DNA of 64,000 nucleotides from positions 1 to 64,000 of the forward strand of contig FLQS01000008.1 of the NCBI GenBank assembly GCA_900078375.1. Reading direction: 5' to 3'. Below, piece by piece: positions 25,170 to 35,569 of the stretch (its first letter is position 1; every line of letters starts with the position of its first letter). The notes beneath the pieces were generated by a model. The model worked only from the letters and a program-made list of their open reading frames with translations. It searched no databases and was not told the DNA's origin. The position numbers and the translations under genes are program-made. This DNA is from an uncultured Mycobacterium sp. GTDB taxonomy: Bacteria > Actinomycetota > Actinomycetes > Mycobacteriales > Mycobacteriaceae.

Positions 25170-26639
25170 TTACCCGAGCCGGGCGCGCAATTCGCGTTTG
25201 AGCACCTTGCCATAGCTGTTCTTGGGCAGGTCGTCGACGAAAATATAGCGCTTGGGGCGCTTGAACCGGGCGATCCGATCCAGCAGGTGGGCATCGAGCG
25301 CATCGTTGGCAGCGGAGCCGACGATGAAGGCCACGACGACCTCGCCCCACTCGGGATCGGGTGCGCCGACCACGCAGGCCTCGGCCACGCCGGGATGCTC
25401 CAGCAGAACCTCCTCGACCTCGCGCGGATAGATATTGCTGCCGCCGCTGATCACCACATCCTTGGAGCGGTCCCGCAGAGTCAGGTAGCCCCGCTGGTCA
25501 TACGAGCCCATATCGCCGGTGTAGAGCCAGCCATCCTTGAGGGTCTCGCGAGTCGCGTCGGCGTTGTTCCAGTACCCGGACATCACCACGTCGCCGCGGC
25601 ACGCGATCTCGCCGATCTGTCCCGGCTCGACGGGCGCGCCGTCCTCGTCGAGCACCGCCACGTCGACCCCGGAGCGGGGATAGCCCACCGAGCCGAGGAC
25701 CGCATCATCGTCCGATTCGTGGTCGGCACGGCGCAATCCGGTGATGGTCATCGGCGCTTCGCCCTGGCCGTAGATCTGGGCGAAGATCGGCCCGAATGCC
25801 GCCATCGCTTTCTTGAGGCCGTCGACGTACATCGGGCCGCCCCCGTAGACGATCGTGCGCAACGCGGCCGGCGGGTTGCGTCCGGTCCCGACAAGACGCG
25901 CAATCATGGTGGGCGCCAAGAAGGCTGACGATCCCGGGTGCGCGCCACACAGGTCGAGGAACTCGTGGGGGTCGAAGGCACCCGATGCGGGCACCACCTG
26001 GCGGGCGCCGCGCAGGACATACGGAGCGATGTAGAGCCCGGACCCGTGTGACATCGGGGCGGCGTGCAGCAGGCTGCAGTTCTCATCGGGAGAGTCGATG
26101 TCGGCCAGGTGTGCCACGGTCATCGCGGTGAGGTTGCGATGCGACAGCATCGCGCCCTTGGATCGGCCGGTGGTGCCACTGGTGTAGAACAGCCAGGCCA
26201 ACGTCGATGGGTCCGTCGAGGGTATCGCTGCCGGCGGCGCGTTGAAGAGCTGTTCGTAGTCCGGCCCGCCGATCAGCTCGACGACGACGGGGGACTGTGA
26301 TGTCAGCTCCGTTGCGATCTTCGGTGATGCGAATACCGCTGCGGCACCGGAGTCTTCGAGGATCTGCACCATCTCGCGGGGATGCAGCTTGAAGTTGACC
26401 GGGACTACGACACACTCGGCGGCCCACACCGCGTAGAACAATTCGACGATCTCGGCCCGGTTCTCGCTCGCGATCGCGATCCGCTGGCCTGGCGCAAACG
26501 TTCGGCGCAACGATGCGGCCAACCGCAATGCGCGCTCCCGCAATTGGTTCCAGGTGTGGAGCTGCTGCTCGCCGCAGTAGACCGCGCCGCGGTCACCGAA
26601 TCGGGCGGCGGCCTGATCCAAGGTGGCGAACAGGTTCAC
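25170..26639 (-). CDS. Acyl-CoA synthetase (FadD-type AMP-dependent ligase)
   Basis: 489 residues from a GTG at 26639 that overlaps the stop of the SDR gene (GTGA). Signature [20 protein letters not shown] is the AMP/ATP-binding loop; [13 protein letters not shown] is the adenine motif; [17 protein letters not shown] and [19 protein letters not shown] are the hinge motifs; [13 protein letters not shown] holds the catalytic Lys. It should activate a carboxylic acid with ATP and CoA. It is the second such ligase in this operon, hinting at two different acids in the pathway. Confidence 0.9.
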   Translation of the reverse strand: MNLFATLDQAAARFGDRGAVYCGEQQLHTWNQLRERALRLAASLRRTFAPGQRIAIASENRAEIVELFYAVWAAECVVVPVNFKLHPREMVQILEDSGAAAVFASPKIATELTSQSPVVVELIGGPDYEQLFNAPPAAIPSTDPSTLAWLFYTSGTTGRSKGAMLSHRNLTAMTVAHLADIDSPDENCSLLHAAPMSHGSGLYIAPYVLRGARQVVPASGAFDPHEFLDLCGAHPGSSAFLAPTMIARLVGTGRNPPAALRTIVYGGGPMYVDGLKKAMAAFGPIFAQIYGQGEAPMTITGLRRADHESDDDAVLGSVGYPRSGVDVAVLDEDGAPVEPGQIGEIACRGDVVMSGYWNNADATRETLKDGWLYTGDMGSYDQRGYLTLRDRSKDVVISGGSNIYPREVEEVLLEHPGVAEACVVGAPDPEWGEVVVAFIVGSAANDALDAHLLDRIARFKRPKRYIFVDDLPKNSYGKVLKRELRARLG

Positions 26640-27418
26640 CGCGCGACCCATTCCGAGGACAGCGCGAAGTCCGACAGGTATTTCGTGGAGCTCCAGCCGC
26701 CGTCGACCACGATCGTCTGTCCGTTGATGAAACTGCCTGCGGGGGAACACAGGAACGCCACCGTGCCGGCGATGTCCTCGACGCGTCCCAACCGGGTGTG
26801 CGGCGTCATCTCGGTCTGCATCTTCTTGAATCCGGGGTCCTCCAGGCGGTGCTCGACCATCGGCGTCACGGTCACCCCGGGGGCGACCGCGTTGCTCCGG
26901 ATCCCTTGTGCGCCGTACTGACAGGCGATATGCAGGGTGAGTGCGGTCAGGCCGCCCTTGGCCGCCGAATAGGCGCCACCACGAAGGCCGCCGACCACCG
27001 CGAAGGTCGAGGTCACGTTGATGATGGCCGAGCCCGGCCGCATGTGCGGGATCACGTCGCGGGCCAGCCGGAACGGCGCCCGCAGCATGACGCCGAGGAA
27101 GTAATCCAGTGTCTCGTCGTCGGTTTCGTGCAGGGGCTTGGGGCTGCCGACACCGGCGTTGTTGACCAGGAAGTCGATGCGGCCCCAGCGGGAGACTGCC
27201 AGGTCGACGATCCGCTGCGGGGCGTCGTCATCGGTGAGGTCGACGGCCAGCGTGGCGACCCGGTCGGGATCGCCGATGGCCTCGGCCAGACCGGTCAGTC
27301 GCTCGGGATCGCGTCCGGTGCCGACGACGGCCATTCCCATCTCGGCGAGCTGTGTGGCGCAGGCGAATCCGATTCCGCTGCTCGCGCCGGTCACCACCGC
27401 TACCTGTATGTCACCCAT
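26636..27418 (-). CDS. Short-chain dehydrogenase/reductase
   Basis: 260 residues. [12 protein letters not shown] binds the cofactor, NNAGVG follows, and the catalytic Ser (INVTSTFAV region), YSAAKGG Tyr and Lys are present. The C-terminal [13 protein letters not shown] is typical of classical SDRs. The ATG at 27418 overlaps the end of the upstream ligase gene by 8 bases; the longer open frame upstream to 27529 lies opposite ligase codons and is rejected. Likely an alcohol or 3-hydroxyacyl-CoA dehydrogenase in the pathway. Confidence 0.9.
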   Translation of the reverse strand: MGDIQVAVVTGASSGIGFACATQLAEMGMAVVGTGRDPERLTGLAEAIGDPDRVATLAVDLTDDDAPQRIVDLAVSRWGRIDFLVNNAGVGSPKPLHETDDETLDYFLGVMLRAPFRLARDVIPHMRPGSAIINVTSTFAVVGGLRGGAYSAAKGGLTALTLHIACQYGAQGIRSNAVAPGVTVTPMVEHRLEDPGFKKMQTEMTPHTRLGRVEDIAGTVAFLCSPAGSFINGQTIVVDGGWSSTKYLSDFALSSEWVAR

Positions 27419-28973
27419 CCGCCTCGGCCAACCTTGCTCTGATCTGATGTTTGAGTACCTTGCCCGCATCATTCTTGGGCAACGAATCCCAGACGACGAC
27501 GTCTTCGGGCCATTTGAATTTCGCGACACCGGTGGCCTGCAGGAAGTCCCGCAGATCGGCGACGCCGGGCCCGGGTGGACGGTCGGCGACCACCACCGCG
27601 CATGCCCGCTCCCCGGTACGCGGATCGGGAATCCCCACGATCGCGATCTCGCGGATGTCGGGGTGGCCGAGCAGTACGTCCTCGACCTCCTTGGGCGCGA
27701 TGTTCTCCCCGTTGCGGATCACGATGTCCTTGGCCCGCCCGGTGACGACGAGATAATGGCCGTCCACCCAGTGGCCGAGGTCGCCGGTCCGGAAATAGCC
27801 GTCGGCGTCGAACGCGTCGGCCTCGTCCTCGGGATGCAGGTACCCCAGCAGCATCTGCGGTCCGCGGGCCCGGATCTCGCCGTCGGCGATGACGACGTCG
27901 GCGATTCCGGGCTTGCCGTCGGTGTCGGCGGCATGGTCGAGGTCGCCCAGCGCGCCGACAGTGACGACCGGCACCTCGGTGGAGCCGTAGACGCGGGTGA
28001 CGACGGCATTGTCGAAATAGTCGGCGGCACTGCGGATCAGCGCCGGCGGCACCGAGGCACCGCCGCAGATGAACACCTTCAGGTCCGGCAGTCGGGTGTC
28101 GGCGCGCTCGGCGGCAGCCAGGAGATGCTGCAGGAACGGTGTTGCGCCGGACATATGTGTGCACCGTTCGCCGACCATCAGCGCGACCGCGGCGTCGGGA
28201 TCCCAACGGTCCATCAGCACCGCCGTCGTGCCCAGCAGAATCGGGAATTCGAAGGCGTAGATCGATCCGCCGATGTGGGCGATGGGAGAGGGCACCAGAT
28301 ACACCGACCCTGGCACGACCCGCCAGTGTTCACCGAGCTGACGGATCAGCGCGTGGATCGAATTCTGGCTGTGCAATACACCTTTCGGCCGTCCCGTAGT
28401 GCCGGAGGTGTAGAGAATCATCCGGACCGCGTCGGGATCGAGCAGCGGTGGCGTGAGTGCCTGACCCGCGAGCGAACCGAACCCGACCTGCCCCGGTTGT
28501 GGCTCACCGCGCACCACGACGACGGTCGGTGGCGACGACATCGCGGCGGTGACGCGATGCAGCATCGCCGCATAGTCGTGGCCGCCGAACTCGGCAGGGA
28601 CGAAGATCATCCGGACGTCGGCATCGGCCAGGATGAAGGCCAGCTCGTGGTCGCGCAGCGACGGCAGGATCGGATTGGCCACCATGCCCGCCACGGTCGC
28701 AGCGTGATAGACGATCGCGGCCTCGTGCCAATTGGGGAGCATGAACGACACCACGCTGCCTGCGGGCATGCAGGCAGACATCGCGCCGGCCAATGCGTTG
28801 GCCCGGTCGTACAACGTTGCGCAGTCCAGGCGTACCGGTCCGTCGATCAGGACCTCCCGCTGTGGGGTGTCCCGCGCGGCCGCGGCCAAGGCGTCGGCCA
28901 GGGTTTCGCGCACCCACAACCCGCTGGCGTAGGACTGCGCGGCCAACTCGGAATCCCGCTGTGCGGTGCGCAC
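27411..28973 (-). CDS. Acyl-CoA synthetase (AMP-dependent ligase)
   Basis: 520 residues from a GTG five bases after the GntR stop. [20 protein letters not shown] is the P-loop-like motif, [15 protein letters not shown] the adenine-binding motif, [11 protein letters not shown] and [20 protein letters not shown] the hinge, and [13 protein letters not shown] the Lys motif. It resembles cyclohexanecarboxylate- or fatty-acid-CoA ligases more than very-long-chain FadDs. It probably activates the starting acid of the pathway. Confidence 0.9.
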   Translation of the reverse strand: MRTAQRDSELAAQSYASGLWVRETLADALAAAARDTPQREVLIDGPVRLDCATLYDRANALAGAMSACMPAGSVVSFMLPNWHEAAIVYHAATVAGMVANPILPSLRDHELAFILADADVRMIFVPAEFGGHDYAAMLHRVTAAMSSPPTVVVVRGEPQPGQVGFGSLAGQALTPPLLDPDAVRMILYTSGTTGRPKGVLHSQNSIHALIRQLGEHWRVVPGSVYLVPSPIAHIGGSIYAFEFPILLGTTAVLMDRWDPDAAVALMVGERCTHMSGATPFLQHLLAAAERADTRLPDLKVFICGGASVPPALIRSAADYFDNAVVTRVYGSTEVPVVTVGALGDLDHAADTDGKPGIADVVIADGEIRARGPQMLLGYLHPEDEADAFDADGYFRTGDLGHWVDGHYLVVTGRAKDIVIRNGENIAPKEVEDVLLGHPDIREIAIVGIPDPRTGERACAVVVADRPPGPGVADLRDFLQATGVAKFKWPEDVVVWDSLPKNDAGKVLKHQIRARLAEADG

Positions 28974-28978
28974 GCCGG

Positions 28979-29716
28979 CTAGCCCTTCACTCGTCGCATG
29001 GTCATCGAATGGCGGAACCGCGCACCGGGGTGAGTGTTCACCGTTACCTGAGCGATCTCGCCATCGGAGGTCGTGTATGTGCGCTGCATCTCCAGCGCAG
29101 GTGTGCCCGGCTCGACCTTGAGCGCGTCCGCCAGCTCAGCCCCGACCTGGACGGCCGAGATCTCTTGGCGCACTTCGACGATGCTGATCCCGAACAGATC
29201 CTCGATGAGGGGGAAGATCGGCCCGGTGTGGTTCTGCAGCATCCGGCCGACCGCCGCGAACGCGCGGTTGATGTAGTACTCCGTGCGGCAGACCGGGGCG
29301 TCGGCGCCCTCGGCGCGGCGGAATCCGCGCACCGCCAGCCATTGTTCGCCAACCGTGAGCCCGCTTCGCTGCGCCAGCTCGTCGTCGACGGTGACCATGG
29401 CGACCGACTCGATGGCGAAACGGGCACCCGTCGCGAATGCCAGCAGGTCGTTGATGGACACGACGTCCTGGACGTAGGCGTGCGACGACGGTCGCGGCAC
29501 CACCATCGTGCCCGCCCGCGGTCGTGACGACACCAGGTTGTCCTCACGCAGGCGGCGCAGCGCCTCACGAACGGTGTAGCGGCTGACCGAAAATCGCTGG
29601 CAGAGTTCATGTTCGGTTGGCAGTTGCGATCCGACGGGGTACACGCCGTCGACGATCTCCTTGCGGAGCGTGCGGGCCACCTGGATGTAGCGGTGATCCC
29701 CGGACTCAGCGTGCAT
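28979..29716 (-). CDS. GntR/HutC-family regulator of the catabolic cluster
   Basis: 245 residues from the ATG at 29716, which lies inside the end of the SMP-30-like gene behind GGAG. Winged helix: QLPTEHELCQRFSVSRYTVR (about 33-52) with VSSRPRAGTMVV as the wing. UTRA domain: from about 90 (WLAVRGFRRAEG, ALEMQRTYTTSDGEIAQVTV). Embedded in the operon, it is the natural candidate to bind the three palindromes at 31337-31465 and to be released by a pathway intermediate. Confidence 0.88.
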   Translation of the reverse strand: MHAESGDHRYIQVARTLRKEIVDGVYPVGSQLPTEHELCQRFSVSRYTVREALRRLREDNLVSSRPRAGTMVVPRPSSHAYVQDVVSINDLLAFATGARFAIESVAMVTVDDELAQRSGLTVGEQWLAVRGFRRAEGADAPVCRTEYYINRAFAAVGRMLQNHTGPIFPLIEDLFGISIVEVRQEISAVQVGAELADALKVEPGTPALEMQRTYTTSDGEIAQVTVNTHPGARFRHSMTMRRVKG

Positions 29717-31313
29717 GATCTCCGCTCTTCCGCTGGAAGGCCAGCACACTGCCGTCGGAATCCGCCGAGACATACAGGGTGCCGTCGGGTCCGGCCGCGA
29801 TCCCCGCGAACGGCCCCTGAGGCCCCGAGAACGGTGGCATACCGCGCAGTGGCTTGGGGGTGACCCCGGGCGGTGCGCCGACCGGAAGGCCGGACGCGAT
29901 GGTGGTGCGGGCGCCGTTGGCCAGATCCACCTCGATCAACGATTTCGCGTCCGCGTCGACGAGGTAGAGCAGGTCACCGGAGACCAGAATGCCCTGCGGG
30001 CAACCTAGTCCATCCACCACCGGCTCGGTGGTGGTGCCGTTCACCCTCACGACCCTGCCGCGCTCACTGACCAGTGGATTGCCGTCGGGTCCGAAGGCCA
30101 CCCCGACCGGGGTATCCAGGCCAGTGGCCAGCACCTCGGTGCGGCCACCGTCCACCGACAGCAGCCGCCCGGTGCCCTGTTCGACCGCGACGATGCCGCG
30201 TGGGCCCAGGGCCACGCCGTAGAGCTGGTCCAATCCGTCTGCCAGGAAATCGCTTTCGCCGTCGGCGGGGCGGAACCGGGCGACCTGCCCACCCGAGGTC
30301 GTCACCACGAACTCGCCTGGGCCTGCCGCGGCCACGCCGCGCACGAAGCCGGGATAACCGGGGCTGAACAGCATGCCGAGGGTATGCAGGGTGCCGTCGG
30401 CCCGCAGCGCGTAGAAGTAGGTGCCGTCGGCGACATACAACTCGCCGTCGGGCCCGACCGTCAGATCCAGTGGCCAGTTCAGCCCGCCCGGCAGCACCGC
30501 GCGGGTCTGCAGGCCGTCGAGGACCTCGGTGATCTCGCCGGTGAAATTCGAGACGAACAGCCTCCGCCCCACGAAGGTCAGGTTGTCCAGTCCCGGATTG
30601 AGATTGGCCAGCACGGTCTGCTCCCCGGTGCGTGGATCGATCCGCAGCACCTGGCCGCTGTGCACCTGGGTGGAGACCAGCTGGCCCTGCGCGTCGAACT
30701 TGACCGCATCGGGTACGCCGAGGCCCGTCGCCACGATTTCGGGACTGCCGCCGTCGGGATCGATGCGCCAGATCTCGTTGGCGCCCATCACCGGGAAATA
30801 CAGCAGCCCGTCGGGCCCGACCTCCATGGCGTTGGGCGAGGGCACGTTCTCCAGCAGAATGCGGGTTTGACCGGTTGCCGGATCCAGCTCCAGCAGCCGG
30901 CCACCTTCACGGCACTCGCCGATGAACAACCGGCCACGATGCACGGTGATGCCGTTGGCGCAGGGCAGGTCATCACGCAGTACCCGCGCGGTTCCGTCGG
31001 CGGCACGGACACTGACCCGGCCGTCCATCACTTCGGTCGCGTAGAGGTTTCCGGCGTCGTCGAACGCGACATCGTCGGGGGCGATGATGTCGCCGCCCTT
31101 GGCACTGATCGTGTCGACCGCGCCGGTGCCGATATCGAGTGCGCTGATCTGGCTCCCGGTCACCTGCGCGATGTACACGCGACCGTCGGGACCGGTGCGC
31201 AGGCCGTTGGCGCCGAACAGCCGGCTGGGCGCGCTGCGGCGGTCAATGCGCCAGCCCTCGGCCAGGACCGGGGGCCGGGCGAGGGTGAAGCGCCCCTCCT
31301 GCTGCGATGTCAC
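29706..31313 (-). CDS. SMP-30/gluconolactonase/NHL-like beta-propeller protein
   Basis: 535 residues built of repeats of the form GPDGxLYVA (GLRTGPDGRVYIAQ, VAFDDAGNLYATE, MEVGPDGLLYFP, LTVGPDGELYVAD, AGPDGTLYVSADSDG), enough blades for about two six-bladed propellers. SMP-30-like propellers hydrolyse lactones using a bound divalent metal, so a role in opening the lactone expected from the Baeyer-Villiger enzyme is plausible but unproven; a structural or binding role is the alternative. There is no signal peptide, so it is probably cytoplasmic. First gene of the leftward operon. Confidence 0.78.
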   Translation of the reverse strand: MTSQQEGRFTLARPPVLAEGWRIDRRSAPSRLFGANGLRTGPDGRVYIAQVTGSQISALDIGTGAVDTISAKGGDIIAPDDVAFDDAGNLYATEVMDGRVSVRAADGTARVLRDDLPCANGITVHRGRLFIGECREGGRLLELDPATGQTRILLENVPSPNAMEVGPDGLLYFPVMGANEIWRIDPDGGSPEIVATGLGVPDAVKFDAQGQLVSTQVHSGQVLRIDPRTGEQTVLANLNPGLDNLTFVGRRLFVSNFTGEITEVLDGLQTRAVLPGGLNWPLDLTVGPDGELYVADGTYFYALRADGTLHTLGMLFSPGYPGFVRGVAAAGPGEFVVTTSGGQVARFRPADGESDFLADGLDQLYGVALGPRGIVAVEQGTGRLLSVDGGRTEVLATGLDTPVGVAFGPDGNPLVSERGRVVRVNGTTTEPVVDGLGCPQGILVSGDLLYLVDADAKSLIEVDLANGARTTIASGLPVGAPPGVTPKPLRGMPPFSGPQGPFAGIAAGPDGTLYVSADSDGSVLAFQRKSGDHAR

Positions 31314-31336
31314 GGCGTGACCGTACCAAGCGGCCT

Positions 31337-31348
31337 TAGTCCAGACAA
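31337..31348. promoter_or_regulatory. Palindromic operator-like site 1 (GT-N4-AC type)
   Basis: TAGTCCAGACAA, an imperfect copy of the perfect site at 31434. It lies 24 bp upstream of the SMP-30-like gene start, where a repressor would block the leftward promoter. Confidence 0.5.
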
Positions 31349-31433
31349 TAGTCTCAAGCTATCTACGACGACCCCCTTGACGGTTCTATAAGTGCTGCGG
31401 AATCATGTTCTCCAGCCAGCAGAGTCCCCCGGC

Positions 31434-31445
31434 TTGTCCGGACAA
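31434..31445. promoter_or_regulatory. Palindromic operator-like site 2
   Basis: TTGTCCGGACAA is a perfect 12-bp palindrome, about 45 bp upstream of the SDR start. The GT-N4-AC layout is the spacing used by HutC-type GntR regulators, one of which is encoded in the divergent operon. Confidence 0.6.
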
Positions 31446-31455
31446 TAAGCCGGAG

Positions 31456-31465
31456 CGTCCGGACG
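31456..31465. promoter_or_regulatory. Palindromic operator-like site 3
   Basis: CGTCCGGACG, a perfect 10-bp palindrome sharing the GTCCGGAC core of site 2. The centres are 21 bp apart, two helical turns, so two dimers could bind on one DNA face. Confidence 0.55.
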
Positions 31466-31490
31466 ATACTGCTGCGAACGAAAGCGGGTT

Positions 31491-32336
31491 ATGACGGATC
31501 TCCTCAGGCTCGACGGCCGCATCGTGGTGGTCTCGGGCGCCGGAGGCGGCGGCATTGGAACGGCCGTGACCGAGATGGCGGCACAGGCCGGCGCCATCGT
31601 CATCGCGGTCAGCCGCTCACAGGACAACCTCGATCAACACGTCGGTCCGCTGGTCGACGGCGGGCTGTCGATCGTGCCGGTCGCCGCGGATGCAGCCACC
31701 GATGCCGGGATCGCCACCGTCCTTGACGCGGTGCGCCGGAATGAGGGGCGGCTGCACGGACTGGTCAACATCGCCGGTGGCGCCGCGCCCTCGACGTGGA
31801 TGCCGGCCACCCGGGTCAGCCGCGCCGACTGGCGAGAGCTGTTCACCGCGAACCTCGAGACCATGTTCTTCATGAGCCAGGCGGTGGCCGCCGAAATCCG
31901 GTCGGCCGGCGGGCCGGGCTCGATTGTGTCGGTGTCGTCGATCAGCGGGATGAACACCGCGCCGTTCCACATCGCCTACGGCACCGCCAAGGCCGCGATC
32001 GTGGCGGCCACTCGAACCATGGCACTGGAACTCGCGCTGGACGATATCCGGGTCAACGCGGTCGCGCCCGGGGTCACCGAGACCGTGGCATCGCGCGCCT
32101 ACGTCCACTCCGATTCCGATAGGGACAAAGCCGCCATCGCCATGGGGCGGCGCGGACGCCCCGAGGAACAGGCCGGGGCAATCCTGTTCCTCTTGTCCGA
32201 CCTGTCGAGCTACATCACCGGCCAAACCCTGCTCGTCGACGGGGGATTGGATCTGCGCTGGAGTCACGTCGGTGCGGACAACACGTCGCTGTTTCTCTCC
32301 GACGACGACTTCCGCAGCGAAATCAGAAGGCCCTGA
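31491..32336 (+). CDS. Short-chain dehydrogenase/reductase
   Basis: 281 residues. VVVSGAGGGGIGTAV binds the cofactor, NIAGGA follows the fourth strand, and SVSSISGMNTAPFHIAYGTAKAA contains Ser, Tyr and Lys of the active site. TGQTLLVDGGLDLRW closes the fold. First gene of the rightward operon, next to the operator-like palindromes. Its stop overlaps the ribosome site of the Rieske gene. Likely oxidises an alcohol to the ketone used later, but the order of steps is a guess. Confidence 0.9.
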   Translation: MTDLLRLDGRIVVVSGAGGGGIGTAVTEMAAQAGAIVIAVSRSQDNLDQHVGPLVDGGLSIVPVAADAATDAGIATVLDAVRRNEGRLHGLVNIAGGAAPSTWMPATRVSRADWRELFTANLETMFFMSQAVAAEIRSAGGPGSIVSVSSISGMNTAPFHIAYGTAKAAIVAATRTMALELALDDIRVNAVAPGVTETVASRAYVHSDSDRDKAAIAMGRRGRPEEQAGAILFLLSDLSSYITGQTLLVDGGLDLRWSHVGADNTSLFLSDDDFRSEIRRP

Positions 32337-32348
32337 AAGGAGTTGGCG

Positions 32349-33722
32349 ATGGGCGATCTCGATAGTAATGAAGAGCTAGCCGAACCGATGACCATCGGTG
32401 TGGAGGCGTACATCTCGCCGGAGTACGCCCGCGCCGAACGCGACAAGTTGTGGCGCAAGGTTTGGCAGCAGGTCGGCCGGGTCGAGGAACTGCCCGAGGT
32501 CGGCAGTTATCTGACCTACGACATCCTCGACGACTCGATCATCGTCGTGCGAACCGGGCCGAATGAGTTTGCGGCACACCACAACGTCTGCATGCACCGC
32601 GGCCGCCGGCTCGTCGACACCCCGCCCGGCGCGAAACAGGCTGTCGGCCGGGCCCGTAAGTCGTTCGTCTGCGGATTCCACGGCTGGTCCTACGGTCTGG
32701 ACGGCGCCTGTACACACATTCGCGAGGAAGCTGACTGGAAGGGTGCGCTGAACCCGGCCGGCACCCGACTCCGGTCGGTAAACGTCGACACCTGGGGCGG
32801 CTGGCTGTGGATCAACATGGATCCCGACTGCGAACCGCTGGCCGACTATCTCTTTCCGGCGGCGAAGATCCTCGACCCGTTCGGGCTCGAGAACATGCGC
32901 TGCAAGTGGCGTAAATGGGTGCACTTCGACTGCAACTGGAAGGTCGCCCTGGAGGCCTTCAACGAGACCTACCACGTGTTCACCACTCATCCGGAGTTCA
33001 ACAAGTTCGGTGAGTTCAAGGGCTGGGCCAAAGCACAGGGCCGGCATAGCAATATCGGCTACGACGCACCTGAGGACATGGCCGAGACCAAGTCCAAGAT
33101 CCGGCTCGGCACCGGCGATCCGCGGATCTCCACCGCGGAGATGCAGGTGTACACGATGGAGGAGACGAACGCGACCACCACGCAGACGCTGGTGAACGCC
33201 GCGCTGCGACTGGTGGACGAATTGCCCGAGGACACTCCGGCCGACAAGGTGCTCGAGCACTGGCTGGCGTCAGCGCGGCGCGACGACGAGGCCCGCGGCG
33301 TGCTGTGGCCGACGATCCCCGCCGACATCCTCGGCCAGAGCGGCACCGCCTGGCAGCTGTTCCCGAACTTCCAGATCGGGCAGGGCCTGACCAGTGCGCT
33401 GTGCTACGGCGCGCGCCCAGACCCGGGCTACGACCCGGACAAGTGCATCTTCGAGGTGTCGGTGTTCGAGCTCTACCCCAAAGGTGCCGAGCCGCAAACC
33501 GACTGGGAGTACACCCCGGTGGGTGATCCGCGCTGGCGCAGCGTGCTGCCGCAGGACTTCTCCAATATGGCCGCCGTCCAGCAGGGGATGAAGTCGCTCG
33601 GATTCCCGGGCACCCAACCCAATCCGTACCGCGAGCGCAGCACCGTCAACCTGCACTACCAGCTGTCGAAGTACATGGGCACCGGGGAACCCCGCGCGCT
33701 CGCAAAGGAGAACGATCGATGA
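32349..33722 (+). CDS. Rieske non-heme iron aromatic-ring-hydroxylating oxygenase, alpha subunit
   Basis: 457 residues from the ATG at 32349, seven bases after AAGGAG. Rieske cluster: C81-x-H83 (CMHRGRRL) and C108-x2-H111 (CGFHGWSYG). Mononuclear iron site: NWKVALEAFNETYHVFTTH with His209 and His214, an acidic ligand expected further on. No beta subunit, ferredoxin or reductase gene is adjacent, so electrons must come from elsewhere; a ferredoxin (23103) and a ferredoxin reductase (51360) lie in the window but not in this operon. It would hydroxylate a cyclic or amine-bearing substrate early in the pathway. Confidence 0.9.
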   Translation: MGDLDSNEELAEPMTIGVEAYISPEYARAERDKLWRKVWQQVGRVEELPEVGSYLTYDILDDSIIVVRTGPNEFAAHHNVCMHRGRRLVDTPPGAKQAVGRARKSFVCGFHGWSYGLDGACTHIREEADWKGALNPAGTRLRSVNVDTWGGWLWINMDPDCEPLADYLFPAAKILDPFGLENMRCKWRKWVHFDCNWKVALEAFNETYHVFTTHPEFNKFGEFKGWAKAQGRHSNIGYDAPEDMAETKSKIRLGTGDPRISTAEMQVYTMEETNATTTQTLVNAALRLVDELPEDTPADKVLEHWLASARRDDEARGVLWPTIPADILGQSGTAWQLFPNFQIGQGLTSALCYGARPDPGYDPDKCIFEVSVFELYPKGAEPQTDWEYTPVGDPRWRSVLPQDFSNMAAVQQGMKSLGFPGTQPNPYRERSTVNLHYQLSKYMGTGEPRALAKENDR

Positions 33723-35569
33723 CCGCGGACTGCGGGCCAACGGATGTCCCACAGGATATCGATATCGACGCATTGCGGGAGAAGTACCGCGTCGAGCGGG
33801 AGAAGCGACTGCGCCCAGAGGGATCCGCGCAGTACCTCGAGCTCGAGGGCGAGTACGCCGACTTCTACGAGGTCGACCCCTACACGGCGGTGACGGCGCG
33901 TGATCCGATCGCCGAGGACGCCGACGTCGTGGTCCTCGGCGGTGGGTTCGCCGGGCTATTGGCCGGGGCCTACCTGAAAAAGGCGGGTGTCGAAGGTGTC
34001 CGGGTCATCGAGATGGCCGGCGACTTCGGTGGGGTGTGGTACTGGAACCGGTTTCCGGGGATCCAGTGCGACAACGACGCGTACTGCTACATCCCGCTGC
34101 TCGAAGAGCTCGGTTTCATGCCGTCGAAGAAATTCGCCGACGGTGCCGAGATCTTCGCGCACTGCCGCAATATCGGAAAACACTTCGGCCTCTACGACGG
34201 GGCGCTGTTCTCCACCCAGGTGCGCGAACTGCATTGGGACGACGGGCTCAAGCGCTGGCGGATCAGCACCGATCGCGGTGACGACATCCGGGCCCGATTC
34301 GTCGTCATGGCCCAGGGCTCCTACAACCGCCCGAAACTGCCGGGAATCCCGGGCATCAAGGATTACTGTGCAGCTGGGGGTCACGTGTTTCACTCCGCCC
34401 GCTGGGACTACGACTACACCGGTGGTGACGCGGACGGCGGCCTGGACAAGCTCGCCGACAAGCGCGTCGCTCTGGTCGGTACGGGTGCAACCGGAATCCA
34501 GCTGGTTCCGCACCTCGGTCGTGATGCCAAGCAGCTCTTCGTGTTCCAGCGCACGCCGTCGTCGGTCGATTCGCGCTCGAATCCGCCCACTGACCGCGAG
34601 TGGGCCGCCTCGTTGCAGCCGGGGTGGCAGGAGGAGCGCAAGCGCAACTTCCACAACTGGTCGCCGTTCGTCGGCGTGGTGTTCGGTGAACCGGATCTGG
34701 TGTGCGACTTCTGGACCGAACTCGGGCGCAACCTCACCGCCCGGATTGCGGCCAGCCCGGATCCGGCGTCGGTAAGCATCGAGCAAATCATGGCCTTCCG
34801 GGAAGAAGAGGACTACAAGATCATGGAGCGGCTGCGTCGCCACGTCGCCGAGATCGTGGAAGACCCGGACACCGCCGAAGCGCTCAAGCCGTACTACCGG
34901 TTCATGTGCAAACGCCCGACCTCCAGCGAGCGATACCTGGAAACCTTCAACCAGTCGAACGTGACGCTGGTCGACGTGTCGGCGTCCAAGGGTGTCGAGC
35001 AACTGACCGAGAAGGGCATCGTCGCCAACGGCGTTGAGTACGAAGTCGATTGCGTGATCTTCGCCAGCGGCTTCGAGATCTCCACCGAGATCAGCAGGCG
35101 GTTCGCGATCGACTCCATTGTCGGCCGCGACGGGGTATCGCTCTTCGATCACTGGCACGACGACTACAAGACGTTGCATGGGATGACCACCCGGGGATTC
35201 CCCAACCAGTTCTTCATGGGGTTCATCCAGGGCGGGGTGTCGGCCAACACCACCGCGATGTTCGAGCAGCAGGCCCAGCACATCGCCTACCTCATCGCCG
35301 AGGCACAGAAGCGTGGCGCGACCACCGTCGAGCCGAGCCAGGAAGGCCAGGACACCTGGGTGGCGACCGTGCGTGGACTGTCGATCGACAACTCCGCGTT
35401 CGAACTATCCTGCACGCCTGGCTATTACAACAACGAGGGCCGTGGCGGCTCAGAGAACAACGGATCGTTCCTCGGCGACTTCTATTCGCCCGGCTTCTAT
35501 GCCTTCGACGATCTGATCGCCGAATGGCGGGCCAAGGGCGATCTCGACGGCCTGGAGCTCGGACACTAG
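33719..35569 (+). CDS. Baeyer-Villiger-type flavin monooxygenase
   Basis: 616 residues, start overlapping the Rieske stop (ATGA). FAD site VVLGGGFAGLLAGAYLKKAG (71-90) and NADPH site ALVGTGATGIQLV (251-263) flank the BVMO fingerprint AGGHVFHSARWD (219-230), which fits the family FxGxxxHxxxW(P/D) pattern except for its leading Phe. The length matches phenylacetone- and cyclopentadecanone-type enzymes. Expected reaction: oxygen insertion beside a ketone to give an ester or lactone, using NADPH and O2. The lactone could go to the SMP-30-like protein. Confidence 0.9.
   Translation: MTADCGPTDVPQDIDIDALREKYRVEREKRLRPEGSAQYLELEGEYADFYEVDPYTAVTARDPIAEDADVVVLGGGFAGLLAGAYLKKAGVEGVRVIEMAGDFGGVWYWNRFPGIQCDNDAYCYIPLLEELGFMPSKKFADGAEIFAHCRNIGKHFGLYDGALFSTQVRELHWDDGLKRWRISTDRGDDIRARFVVMAQGSYNRPKLPGIPGIKDYCAAGGHVFHSARWDYDYTGGDADGGLDKLADKRVALVGTGATGIQLVPHLGRDAKQLFVFQRTPSSVDSRSNPPTDREWAASLQPGWQEERKRNFHNWSPFVGVVFGEPDLVCDFWTELGRNLTARIAASPDPASVSIEQIMAFREEEDYKIMERLRRHVAEIVEDPDTAEALKPYYRFMCKRPTSSERYLETFNQSNVTLVDVSASKGVEQLTEKGIVANGVEYEVDCVIFASGFEISTEISRRFAIDSIVGRDGVSLFDHWHDDYKTLHGMTTRGFPNQFFMGFIQGGVSANTTAMFEQQAQHIAYLIAEAQKRGATTVEPSQEGQDTWVATVRGLSIDNSAFELSCTPGYYNNEGRGGSENNGSFLGDFYSPGFYAFDDLIAEWRAKGDLDGLELGH

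Noticed and set aside
27138..28982. 614-codon plus-strand ORF opposite the SDR and acyl-CoA ligase
   Set aside because: Shadow of two well-supported minus-strand genes; it spans the boundary of both and has no motifs.
33956..35281. 441-codon minus-strand ORF
   Set aside because: Antisense of the Baeyer-Villiger monooxygenase gene, which has all its fingerprints.
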